A stretch of 21,521 bases of DNA from an uncultured Bacteroidales bacterium (GTDB lineage: Bacteria; Bacteroidota; Bacteroidia; Bacteroidales; Paludibacteraceae). Every line of letters starts with the position of its first letter. Position 1 is the stretch's first letter. Positions 1 to 7,290 of this stretch are shown here, piece by piece. Under the pieces are notes generated by a model. The model was not told the DNA's origin. It saw only the letters and a program-made list of their open reading frames with translations, and made no database searches. Both the position numbers and the translations under genes were made by a program. The DNA is taken from the NCBI GenBank assembly GCA_946615455.1, contig CAMOHN010000002.1:1-21521 (forward strand). The letters are read 5' to 3'.

Positions 1-380
1 TCGTACAGAGCACTGTTGCTGCCCGTACCCAAGATACAAGCCACTCCCTGTCCGTTGCCGAACAGTGCACGGGCTGCGCCCAACATGTCCGACTCAACCA
101 CAACTTGCGCCTTTGTGAAGACACGGCTGAGCACTTCTGCCAAGACCGGGCTTTTTTGTGGCGTACAGCCCGCTCCGTAGAAAAAGACATGGGTAATGGT
201 TCCCGCCCACAGATGTTTGGCTATTTGCGGCAACAACCGATCGTTGAGGACGGTCAGCATTTGCTCACCGGACATGAAAAACGGGTTCAGTCCCTCGGTT
301 GGAAAGACCTGACGGTGTCCCGATGCAGTCATGAGGCACCAGTTGGTTTTGGTGGAGCCAGAGTCGGCAATCAGTATCAT
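1..380 (-). CDS. N-acetylglucosamine kinase-like protein, BadF/BadG family (3' part missing)
   Basis: Only the first 126 codons are present; the window edge cuts the gene. Translating the minus strand gives an N terminus MILIADSGSTKTNW, the phosphate-1 loop of the ASKHA (actin/hexokinase) fold in BadF/BadG/BcrA/BcrD-type ATPases. Further on come VFFYGAGC and a second phosphate-binding loop, LGTGSNS. Bacteroidota members of this family resemble eukaryotic N-acetylglucosamine kinase and would phosphorylate an amino sugar with ATP in the cytoplasm, probably in cell-wall sugar recycling. The substrate is inferred from the family and cannot be read from this fragment. The ATG overlaps the coaX stop codon by four bases (ATGA), which suggests translational coupling and places it last in the visible operon. 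Confidence 0.85.
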   Translation of the reverse strand, partial: MILIADSGSTKTNWCLMTASGHRQVFPTEGLNPFFMSGEQMLTVLNDRLLPQIAKHLWAGTITHVFFYGAGCTPQKSPVLAEVLSRVFTKAQVVVESDMLGAARALFGNGQGVACILGTGSNSALY

Positions 381-1141
381 AGTGCGTCGTTTTTTTCAAT
401 TTGCATGTTGTGTGTCAAAATGACATTCAGCCCTATGAGCACAAGGTTCTTCTCGTGGTGAAGGTCGTCTTTGACATGATTGAGAATAAAGGGCGCATGT
501 CCGCCTGTGAGCACCACTTGCAAGTCAGCCACTGTGTCTTGTTCGGCTCGCAAAGCGCGGATATAGCCTTTGACCTCAAAAGCCACCCCTCGAACAACAC
601 CGGCGGCAATGGCATCGTTGGTGTTCTTGCCCAACAGAGGGAGCATCGCGTTCTCGTCCACATCCACCAAAGGCAGCTTCTTGCTCAAACGATGCAGCGA
701 CTGCAATCGCACACGAATGCCCGGAGCGATGTTGCCGCCAAGGTAATGACCTTCATGAGAGAGTACATCGTAGGTAATGGCAGAGCCGGCATCGATGATA
801 AGCACATCCTTTTTAGGGAACAAGGCTGCTGCTCCAACGGCAGCAGCCAAGCGGTCTTGTCCCAATGTATGCGGCGACTCATAGTCATTGACTATGGGAA
901 TGGGGGTATGGTGGTCCAGCAAAACGAAATGTCGACTATGCCGATTGAGCGCATTGACCACAGAAGGTTCTATGTTAACCACCGACGAGACGATGCTGTC
1001 CTCAATGGGATAGAGCGTGAAGAGCCGCTTGACATCTGCCGAAGAGAAGGTCTTGTATATAAAACTCTTTACCAAGCGGTTGTCGGTCTCAAACAACGCC
1101 ACTTTGGTGCGCGAATTGCCTTGGTCAATGCACAGATTCAT
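377..1141 (-). CDS. coaX: Type III pantothenate kinase
   Basis: This 254-residue protein would phosphorylate pantothenate with ATP, the first step of coenzyme A synthesis, in the cytoplasm. Visible family signatures are the N-terminal phosphate loop with Asp6 (IDQGNSRTK), GQDRLAA at about 94-100, IDAGSAITYD at 116-125 (second ATP/pantothenate-binding Asp), GGNIAPG at 135-141 and LTGG near 211. The length is normal for CoaX. Unlike type I and II kinases, CoaX enzymes need a monovalent cation and resist feedback by CoA; that is family knowledge. It starts 9 bases after the acyl-CoA ligase stop and overlaps the following sugar-kinase gene by four bases. Its position directly after a CoA-consuming ligase is suggestive but may be chance. 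Confidence 0.95.
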   Translation of the reverse strand: MNLCIDQGNSRTKVALFETDNRLVKSFIYKTFSSADVKRLFTLYPIEDSIVSSVVNIEPSVVNALNRHSRHFVLLDHHTPIPIVNDYESPHTLGQDRLAAAVGAAALFPKKDVLIIDAGSAITYDVLSHEGHYLGGNIAPGIRVRLQSLHRLSKKLPLVDVDENAMLPLLGKNTNDAIAAGVVRGVAFEVKGYIRALRAEQDTVADLQVVLTGGHAPFILNHVKDDLHHEKNLVLIGLNVILTHNMQIEKNDAL

Positions 1142-1150
1142 TGCTTGTGT

Positions 1151-2830
1151 TTATAAGTTGGTCACCGTTGTATAGAGGAAGCGTTTGATGGACTTCTTAG
1201 GTGTCTTCTCAAACTCATGCGGATAGAGTTGTATTTTGGCAATCTGCTCGTAGGAAGCCAGTTGAAGGTTGAGGTCTTTGCGTACCTGCTCCATGGCTTG
1301 GTCCAGGGTCTGGCGATCCATGTGTGCTTGGTCTATAGCATCATAGTCAGGATAGACAAGGGCAAAGAGTTGGTTGTCATGCTGCAACACAATGGACTCC
1401 GCCACATAGGGCATGTTGTTCAGTTTTGCCTCTATCTCTTCGGGGTAGATGTTCTGCCCGTTGGCACTGAGCAGCATCGTCTTGTTCCGTCCGCGTATAT
1501 AGAGGAATCCGTCTTGGTCAATATAGCCAAGGTCACCGGTGCGCAGCCATCCATCCTCGGTGAAGACTTCGGCTGTAGCTTGCTCGTTCTTGTAATAACC
1601 TACCATGACATGTTCGCCACGCACTTGTACTTCGCCTATACCCTCGTCGTTGGGTTCAACAATGCGGGCTTCCATATACCCGTCCAATACCTGTCCGCAC
1701 GACCCTGCACGACTCTTGTCCCATGGTGTCCACGATATGAGCGGAGCACATTCGGTCATGCCATAGCCGACGGTCATGGGGAAACGGATTTTGTACAAGA
1801 AATCCTCCACCTCTTTGTTGAGGGGAGCGCCACCGATGATGACTTGCGCGTGTTCGCCCGTAAGGCAGAAAGCGTCCATGAGTTGTTGGCGAATCTTGTC
1901 CAACACAAGGTCACTCAAATAAGGCACCTTCAGTACCCACGAAACCGGTGGTTTGGCAATCTGCGGAGCAATCTGTTTCTTATAAATCTTCTCAAGAATA
2001 AGAGGAACGGAGAGGATGAGCGTAGGCTGCACCTCCTTGAACGCCTGCAAGAGTATCTTAGGAGCAGGTGTGCGACCGATGAAATAGGTGTGTCCACCGG
2101 CGGCAAGGCTGCCCAAGAAGTCCACTATGCAGCCATAGGCGTGCGCCAACGGAAGAAAAGCTACATGGCGGCAACCGGGGAAGATACGTTTAGTTTCAAA
2201 GAAAAACTTCAAATGGCTGGCAAGGGCATTACAAAGGGTAATCACCCCTTTGGAGAAACCGGTTGTCCCGCTGGTGTAGTTGATGGAAGCAATTTCGCTG
2301 TTGGGACGGTCATCATAGTGCACATCGTCAGGCGTCATGCCATTGGGGTAGTGTTGTGCAAAAGCCTGACAAGCACCATCCCATGTAACCGCCTCGACTA
2401 TGCGAGATGCTATCCGGTGAAAATCAGCCAACGAGAAGACAGCCTGCACCTGCTCTATCTGCTCCAGATCCATACCTTCCCAAATAGGGTCACTGATGAA
2501 GAGAAGGCGTGAATCGGAATGGTTGATAATATGCATGGCATCGTTAGGCTTAAAGTCCTGCAAAATAGGTACAATGATAGAGCCATAGGTAATGGATGCC
2601 AAATAGACGGTAACCCAATTGCAGTTATTGCGTCCCATGACCGCCACCTTGTCGCCTTTGGCAATGCCGGCGGCAGCAAAGAGAAGATGCAACTTGGCTA
2701 TCTGTTCTGCCATCTGCCCATAGGTCAGCGTGTTGGTTGTTCCGTAGTCGGTGATTGCGTCCGATGACCAGTTGTTGCGGAAACTCCGCTCGTAAATCTT
2801 GACAAGATTATCTTGTTCGGAAGTAAGCAT
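1151..2830 (-). CDS. AMP-dependent synthetase, probable long-chain fatty acid-CoA ligase
   Basis: A 559-residue ANL-superfamily adenylating enzyme. It has the phosphate loop YTSGTTGFSKGV at 185-196, the adenine/acyl motif YGMTECAP at 356-363, WLRTGDLG near 428-435, the hinge segment RGRNK at 447-451 and the C-terminal catalytic lysine in KTPKKSIKRF (Lys546 or a neighbour). Such enzymes activate a carboxylate as acyl-AMP and transfer it to CoA or another thiol. The FadD-like layout and NGQNIYPEEIE after the hinge fit a fatty-acid ligase, but chain length and acceptor cannot be read from sequence; acyl-ACP synthetase is an alternative. No transmembrane segment or signal peptide is seen, so it is probably cytoplasmic or peripheral on the membrane. 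It follows the small membrane protein by 33 bases and precedes coaX by 9. Confidence 0.88.
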   Translation of the reverse strand: MLTSEQDNLVKIYERSFRNNWSSDAITDYGTTNTLTYGQMAEQIAKLHLLFAAAGIAKGDKVAVMGRNNCNWVTVYLASITYGSIIVPILQDFKPNDAMHIINHSDSRLLFISDPIWEGMDLEQIEQVQAVFSLADFHRIASRIVEAVTWDGACQAFAQHYPNGMTPDDVHYDDRPNSEIASINYTSGTTGFSKGVITLCNALASHLKFFFETKRIFPGCRHVAFLPLAHAYGCIVDFLGSLAAGGHTYFIGRTPAPKILLQAFKEVQPTLILSVPLILEKIYKKQIAPQIAKPPVSWVLKVPYLSDLVLDKIRQQLMDAFCLTGEHAQVIIGGAPLNKEVEDFLYKIRFPMTVGYGMTECAPLISWTPWDKSRAGSCGQVLDGYMEARIVEPNDEGIGEVQVRGEHVMVGYYKNEQATAEVFTEDGWLRTGDLGYIDQDGFLYIRGRNKTMLLSANGQNIYPEEIEAKLNNMPYVAESIVLQHDNQLFALVYPDYDAIDQAHMDRQTLDQAMEQVRKDLNLQLASYEQIAKIQLYPHEFEKTPKKSIKRFLYTTVTNL

Positions 2831-2863
2831 ACTAAATGAGGTTAGAAATAGTGTATCAAGTGT

Positions 2864-3241
2864 TTATTGAATGGCGTTTTTAGAACGCACCACGACACTA
2901 TCCACTACATACTTGCTATCCCCACGCCAGGGCAATGCGCCTAAATACTGTTTGCTGATGAGAGTAAGTTCTTTGTCAGCATTATCTCTGATTTGCTGTG
3001 CGATACGCTCGTCGGTGACCGAGAATTTGAATTCGTAGGACTCCATGCCCTTGCGAGTGCCGGTCTGTATCATCTTGCCCTCGAAGGTCTTAAAGATGAA
3101 GCCCTCGCGCTTGAAGTAGTTGATACTGCCCGTATTGTCACCTATGGCATAGACAAAGCAAAATTTGAAGTAAAAAAAAGCTGCCAGGCCCAGCACAAGA
3201 ATGGCTGTAATCCAAAGCCATACTTTTCGTTTCGTTTCCAT
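2864..3241 (-). CDS. Small single-pass membrane protein of unknown function
   Basis: A 125-residue protein if translation starts at METKRK. I chose that start because the frame stays open upstream only by running into the cinA coding end, and the charged METKRK followed by a hydrophobic helix (about 8-27) looks like a true N terminus with a membrane anchor. The remaining roughly 95 residues are soluble, with a conserved-looking core: NYFKREGFIFKTFEGK, then ALPWRGDSKYVVDSV near the end. I recall similar Bacteroides proteins labelled 6-phosphogluconate dehydrogenase, but nothing here resembles that enzyme and the protein is far too short, so that label should not be used. The soluble part may face the periplasm. 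It sits 16 bases after the CinA-like gene and 33 before the acyl-CoA ligase. Function unknown. Confidence 0.8.
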   Translation of the reverse strand: METKRKVWLWITAILVLGLAAFFYFKFCFVYAIGDNTGSINYFKREGFIFKTFEGKMIQTGTRKGMESYEFKFSVTDERIAQQIRDNADKELTLISKQYLGALPWRGDSKYVVDSVVVRSKNAIQ

Positions 3242-3257
3242 AATGATTATTGTGTAT

Positions 3258-4040
3258 TTATTCTGTTTCCACCAAATAATTGGCAACCAATTGTTTGAGT
3301 TGTTCAAAGCGGGAGTGCATCTGCTCTTCGTTGCACTCGCCGTAAGAGCTTAGACGCAGGCGTATCTTGCCGTCTTTGGGCAGATAAGCCAAGTGCATCC
3401 CTTCGGGCAAGCTATCCTCAAAGTCCTCTATTTGCAGAGCCAAAGCCGACTCTGGAATGCCTTTAACGGTGAGGGTAAGATGATAGATACGGGTGTTGAT
3501 ATGCCGTTCCTCCAACCAGTGGTTGAGATAGGGCAGTATCTGTTCGTCCATCGCCACTTCCATCTCGTGCGGGACACCCGGCATAGCAGCCACTATATGC
3601 TCGTCCCTATCCCACAGCATGAGCGGTGCACTGCCTATGCGGTTGGGCAGTACGATTGCCGACTCGGGCACCAGCCACTGGGTTGCAGTTAGCCGATTGA
3701 GTACTTGTGGACGGTCTTTATAGATACTCTTGACATGCTGTTCCACCTCAGGGCTGGGAACAAGGCGCGTATGAAAAAAGTCACACAGCACCTGCTTGGT
3801 TATATCGTCCTTGGTCGGTCCCAGTCCGCCGGTGGTCAGAACAATATCAGCACGGAGCATCGCATCTCGAAGGGCTGTCTGTATATGCTCTTTGTCATCG
3901 TGCACCGATGTGATTTGATAAAGGCTGATGCCTGTTTGGTTGAGGCGCCGGGCCATCCACGCCGAGTTGGTATCCACCACTTGCCCGATTAGCAGTTCGT
4001 CACCTATTGTGATGATCTCTGCGCGCATTGTTTTTTCCAT
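3258..4040 (-). CDS. cinA: CinA-family protein, N-terminal (MoCF/COG1058) domain only
   Basis: This 260-residue protein matches the N-terminal half of CinA: AEIITIGDELLIGQ at 7-20, TTGGLGPTKDDITK at 69-82 (the molybdopterin-binding-like fold motif), LPNRIGSAPL at 131-140 and MPGVPHEM at 153-160. In full-length CinA this half is linked to ADP-ribose/NMN metabolism and is followed by a PncC-type nicotinamide-mononucleotide deamidase domain of about 150 residues. Here the frame stops at YLVETE, just where that domain should begin, and the next gene starts 16 bases later, so no remnant remains. Two starts are possible: MEKTM at 4040 or MRAEI at 4028; the second matches the usual family N terminus and has GGA upstream. 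Either overlaps the end of the DUF3109 gene (37 or 25 bases). Confidence 0.88.
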   Translation of the reverse strand: MEKTMRAEIITIGDELLIGQVVDTNSAWMARRLNQTGISLYQITSVHDDKEHIQTALRDAMLRADIVLTTGGLGPTKDDITKQVLCDFFHTRLVPSPEVEQHVKSIYKDRPQVLNRLTATQWLVPESAIVLPNRIGSAPLMLWDRDEHIVAAMPGVPHEMEVAMDEQILPYLNHWLEERHINTRIYHLTLTVKGIPESALALQIEDFEDSLPEGMHLAYLPKDGKIRLRLSSYGECNEEQMHSRFEQLKQLVANYLVETE

Positions 4041-4597
4041 TCTTGTGCTGTTAGTTCTAGTTCGTCATACCATGCTTGACCGAATCGTCTGATGAGCGGT
4101 TCGCGCAAAAAACGATAGAGCGGCAGTCGGTTCTTCTTGCCCAATAGTCTTGCCGGATAGCAGATGTCCCAACGGTGGTACTCAACTCCAATACGCTGCC
4201 CCACCCTTGTTAGCCGGATGGGATAGAGTGCACACGATATGGGTTTGCGCCAAGTGGTCAGTCCTTGCTCTGCGGCCTGTTCAAACAAGCAAAAACAACA
4301 GCCCCTCTCATCACGCTGCATAAAGATACATTCGCGATTATCCACAATAGATAGTACCCGTTCGCCCGAGGGATCCAAATAGCTGACCCCTTGTCGAGCC
4401 AACACCCGCAGTGCCTTGCGGCTCATGCGTGGACGAATGAGCGGCAACAAGCGCTCAATCTCGTTCAATTCGTCTTCCTCAACAGGAGCACCTGCATCTC
4501 CTTCAATACAGCACTTACCGTGGCACGCTGCAAGGTCGCAACAGAAATCCTTCTCAATCACATCAAGGCTGACCAATGTGTCTTGTATCAAAAACAT
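4004..4597 (-). CDS. DUF3109 family cysteine-rich protein
   Basis: A 197-residue protein recognisable as the Bacteroidota DUF3109 family. It opens with IQDTLVSLDVIEKDFCCDL, then CHGKCCIEGDAGAP, later NRECIF, CCFCLFEQA, KPISCALYPIR, YHRWDICYPA and REPLIRRFGQAWYDEL. The clustered cysteines resemble the metal- or iron-sulfur-binding pattern of YkgJ-like zinc/iron-chelating proteins, so a bound metal is likely but not shown. The biochemical role is unknown. There is no signal peptide or membrane segment. The gene begins 10 bases after the Wzc stop codon, and the CinA-like gene starts inside its last codons, so it is translationally linked on both sides. Nothing ties it functionally to polysaccharide export beyond position. 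Confidence 0.88.
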   Translation of the reverse strand: MFLIQDTLVSLDVIEKDFCCDLAACHGKCCIEGDAGAPVEEDELNEIERLLPLIRPRMSRKALRVLARQGVSYLDPSGERVLSIVDNRECIFMQRDERGCCFCLFEQAAEQGLTTWRKPISCALYPIRLTRVGQRIGVEYHRWDICYPARLLGKKNRLPLYRFLREPLIRRFGQAWYDELELTAQEWKKQCAQRSSQ

Positions 4598-4607
4598 GGT
4601 CTATGAC

Positions 4608-7256
4608 TTATGTATCATCATCGTCCATATAGTAATGGATCTCTTCTTTGGGTTGTTTATGGAAGAGGCGGTTGTAGTATTGTCCGTATTTGTATCGCCA
4701 GCCGTTCTTGCGTGTGCCATAGCCATAACCATAGCCGTAACCATAACCATAGCCAGACCCGTTACCATAACCATAGCCGTATGACGAACCATAACCATAG
4801 CCGTAGCCATAACCATAGCCGTAACCATAGCCGCGATGGAAGCCCTCTGTGGGTACATCAGAAAGAACAAGATTAATCTTACTACGGTGGTTGATAGCCA
4901 ATTGCGACAAGGTCTGACGGCAGAAAGACTTGCTGGTCTGCAAGCAGCGGATGACAAACAAGGTGATGTCAGTCTGCTCGATGATGGAATACGCATCGGG
5001 TACCTGCCCTACTGGCGAGGTATCAATGATGATGAAGGCATACTCCTTCTTGAGTTGTTCCAAGAGATCGATCAGTTTGTCCGAGTGAATCAATTCGCCC
5101 GGATTAGGCGGAATGGTACCGGCGGGAATGATGTCAAAGTCAAACGGCTCGTGTTTGAGCAGTATGTCGCTCAACTCACAGTCTCCATTCAGGTAGTTGG
5201 ATATACCCGTGGTATGATCGACCAATCCTAATTTGGTGTGGATATTAGGCTTACGGATATCCATATCGATGAGCAAAGTCTTTTTGCCGGTCATGGCATA
5301 GAGTGCGGCAAGATTAGAGCACAAGAAGGTCTTACCATCACCTGACTCGGTTGAAGTGACACAGATGGTGATGCCGCTCTTCTTACCTGTGACGAATTCA
5401 ACACGTGTTCGAATGGCTCGGAGCATCTCGGCATAACTGGAGCGAGGACTGGTCTTGACCAAGGTCGGGTTTTGCGTCTTGGCATGGCGTACAGAGCCCA
5501 ACAAACGGAAATTACTCAGACTCTCTGCTTCCTTGGGTGTACGCACCTTGTCGTTGGTCAACTCGGTCAGAATGATGAGCGCGAGGGGAATCAGCAAACC
5601 GATAATCAAGCATGTGGTGGTTGTCTGCTTTTTGCTTTTGGCATTGACTATGTAAATAGGACGCGCACGATCCATTATCTCGTTATCGGGCGTGTTAGAC
5701 GCTCGTTGTATCTCTGCCTCGGCGCGTTTCTGGAGGAAGAAAGTATAGTAATTGTCATCAATGCGATAGTTGCGCTCGATACTGATCATCTCCAACTCCT
5801 TAGCAGGCAGCGTCTTCATATCTCTTTCCACCTCGGCATAGCGTTTCTTGAGGTCGGCTTTCTCAATCTCGAGTGTGGCACGCATGGACTTGACTACCTC
5901 TTCAATAGTGACCTTGACATTGTTGATGTCGTTGGTCAGCTTGACATAGTAGATGTTCTTCTCGCTCAATTCGCCGCGTTGCAGTTGGAGGGTATTGAGT
6001 TGTGATACCAACGAAGATAGCGTTGACTCGGACAGTCCCAACGATGAAGGCGAAGCGATGGTGCCATCCTCAATGGATTCTTGCAAGTAATTAGTCAGGT
6101 AGTCCAGATAGGTCTCCTTGAGCCGCAGCTCCATGTTCTTTTGGTCATAACTGTTCATTTGCGAAACCAAAGTGCCGGCATATTCACTGACACTGACCAG
6201 TTTGTTTTCGTTTCTAAACTGCGTCATCGCCCCTTCGCTCTGTTCCAGCGAGGCTTGCAAGGCTTCCAACTGTTGGTTGATGAACTGGATGGAGCGTTCT
6301 GCCACTTCGTTCTTGCGCTCCAAGTTCTGCAGCAAGTATATCTCTGCCAGTTTATTGATAAACTCACAGTCACGATCGGGCGTTTGGCTCGTTAGTGTGA
6401 GTCTAAGTACCGAACTACCGTCCATCACAAAGTCATGGCGCATTTTGGTTTGGAACTCATTAACCAGACCGTCTTTGGTACGGAATCGGAAATAAATTTG
6501 TCCCGACTGGCTGATGTGTTCGCTGGGCCAAAAAGTTGCAGTAAAATATGATGACGACACTTTTTCGCCATAGCGCACATCGGCTTCATACGGGCGTTTC
6601 TCGTCCATGGAATGGATATGCATCGTGCCGTCACCCTTGAAGGTGCATTGGAACAGCAGTCCTTTGACTCGGTTATCTATAAATTCGGGTTCCACAATCA
6701 CCGGTGTGTTCCGATACAGATTGCGGGTCTTGAAACGACCTTGCGAGATATAGTCCACTTGTAAGAATGGGATGGAGTCTATTACGCGAGATATCAAGTC
6801 ATACGAGGTCAAGAGCACCATCTGGTTGTTGATGTTCTTATACACGTTCTCCAGACCGAATCCTTGGAACAGAGATTGTTGGCTGGCAAAGGAAGATCCT
6901 GTTTCCTTAATCAAGATTGTTCCCGATGACTCATATTCCTCAATCCACTTTCGGTTCAGCAGAGCCGCCACGCCATACGCCAAGGCAGCGGCAATGACAA
7001 ACAAGTACCAATAGTGCACCACGCGAACCAGCCACTCCATGAGGTTGAAGTTGCTACGGGTCTCCTCTTGCATGGGAGCCTGTTGATAAGGCGAAGCCAA
7101 ATAGGGATTCTGATACGGGTTCTGGTACGGATTCTGATAGGGATTCTGATAGGGATTCTGATAGGGATTCCCATACGGATTCTGCTGATACGGATTGGCA
7201 TCCCTATAAGGATTGTCGTACGGATTAGCAGAGCTGTAAGGATTGTCTTTTTCCAT
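4608..7256 (-). CDS. wzc: Wzc-like polysaccharide co-polymerase and tyrosine autokinase with terminal tyrosine repeats
   Basis: An 882-residue inner-membrane protein. Order of parts: a cytoplasmic N-terminal tail with eleven NPY and one SPY motif (5-57); first membrane helix (about 78-99); a long periplasmic Wzz-type region, partly coiled coil (about 305-475), with a GNVR-like stretch near 488-515; second helix (about 544-565); then a BY-kinase domain with Walker A TSTESGDGKT (634-643), Walker A' LLIDMDIRKP (661-670) and Walker B FIIIDTSP (741-748). The C terminus has a Tyr-Gly run (809-847), further tyrosines and the acidic end MDDDDT. By family knowledge it controls chain length and export of a capsule or exopolysaccharide with Wza through cycles of tail autophosphorylation. 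It lies 34 bases after the second Wza-like gene. The kinase looks intact; the double tyrosine-rich tails are unusual. Confidence 0.95.
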   Translation of the reverse strand: MEKDNPYSSANPYDNPYRDANPYQQNPYGNPYQNPYQNPYQNPYQNPYQNPYLASPYQQAPMQEETRSNFNLMEWLVRVVHYWYLFVIAAALAYGVAALLNRKWIEEYESSGTILIKETGSSFASQQSLFQGFGLENVYKNINNQMVLLTSYDLISRVIDSIPFLQVDYISQGRFKTRNLYRNTPVIVEPEFIDNRVKGLLFQCTFKGDGTMHIHSMDEKRPYEADVRYGEKVSSSYFTATFWPSEHISQSGQIYFRFRTKDGLVNEFQTKMRHDFVMDGSSVLRLTLTSQTPDRDCEFINKLAEIYLLQNLERKNEVAERSIQFINQQLEALQASLEQSEGAMTQFRNENKLVSVSEYAGTLVSQMNSYDQKNMELRLKETYLDYLTNYLQESIEDGTIASPSSLGLSESTLSSLVSQLNTLQLQRGELSEKNIYYVKLTNDINNVKVTIEEVVKSMRATLEIEKADLKKRYAEVERDMKTLPAKELEMISIERNYRIDDNYYTFFLQKRAEAEIQRASNTPDNEIMDRARPIYIVNAKSKKQTTTTCLIIGLLIPLALIILTELTNDKVRTPKEAESLSNFRLLGSVRHAKTQNPTLVKTSPRSSYAEMLRAIRTRVEFVTGKKSGITICVTSTESGDGKTFLCSNLAALYAMTGKKTLLIDMDIRKPNIHTKLGLVDHTTGISNYLNGDCELSDILLKHEPFDFDIIPAGTIPPNPGELIHSDKLIDLLEQLKKEYAFIIIDTSPVGQVPDAYSIIEQTDITLFVIRCLQTSKSFCRQTLSQLAINHRSKINLVLSDVPTEGFHRGYGYGYGYGYGYGYGSSYGYGYGNGSGYGYGYGYGYGYGTRKNGWRYKYGQYYNRLFHKQPKEEIHYYMDDDDT
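4716..4832 (-). repeat. In-frame GGYTAY repeat encoding the Tyr-Gly tail of Wzc
   Basis: Read on the minus strand this is a GGY-TAY hexamer repeat, with TAT and TAC often alternating to give a 12-base period. It encodes residues 809-847, with 16 tyrosines alternating with glycine and two short interruptions (GSSYG and GNGSG). Repeat changes in units of six or twelve bases would keep the frame and only change tail length. Confidence 0.9.
7086..7244 (-). repeat. In-frame 12-base repeat encoding NPYQ units of Wzc
   Basis: The 5' end of wzc contains degenerate and then regular 12-base repeats encoding N-P-Y-Q. The most regular part (7101-7172) gives six consecutive NPY units spaced by one residue; flanking units are more diverged. 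In total eleven NPY and one SPY motif fall within residues 5-57, all before the first membrane helix and so predicted cytoplasmic. Confidence 0.9.
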
Positions 7257-7290
7257 ATCGATAGGGGAATTAAAGTGGTCGGTCTTATGT

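Noticed and set aside
2864..3241. 6-phosphogluconate dehydrogenase annotation
   Set aside because: The protein has 125 residues with a membrane helix and no nucleotide-binding fold; the name on homologues appears to be an error.
3242..3307. Upstream extension of the small membrane protein gene to 3307
   Set aside because: It would overlap the CinA-like coding end and add an N-terminal extension that does not look like a signal or anchor; METKRK followed by the helix is a better start.
4601..4996. Open frames encoding Met-Val or His-Asn-Arg-rich repeats over the wzc 3' end
   Set aside because: These are other-frame readings of the Tyr-Gly repeat; the BY-kinase frame is clearly the real one.
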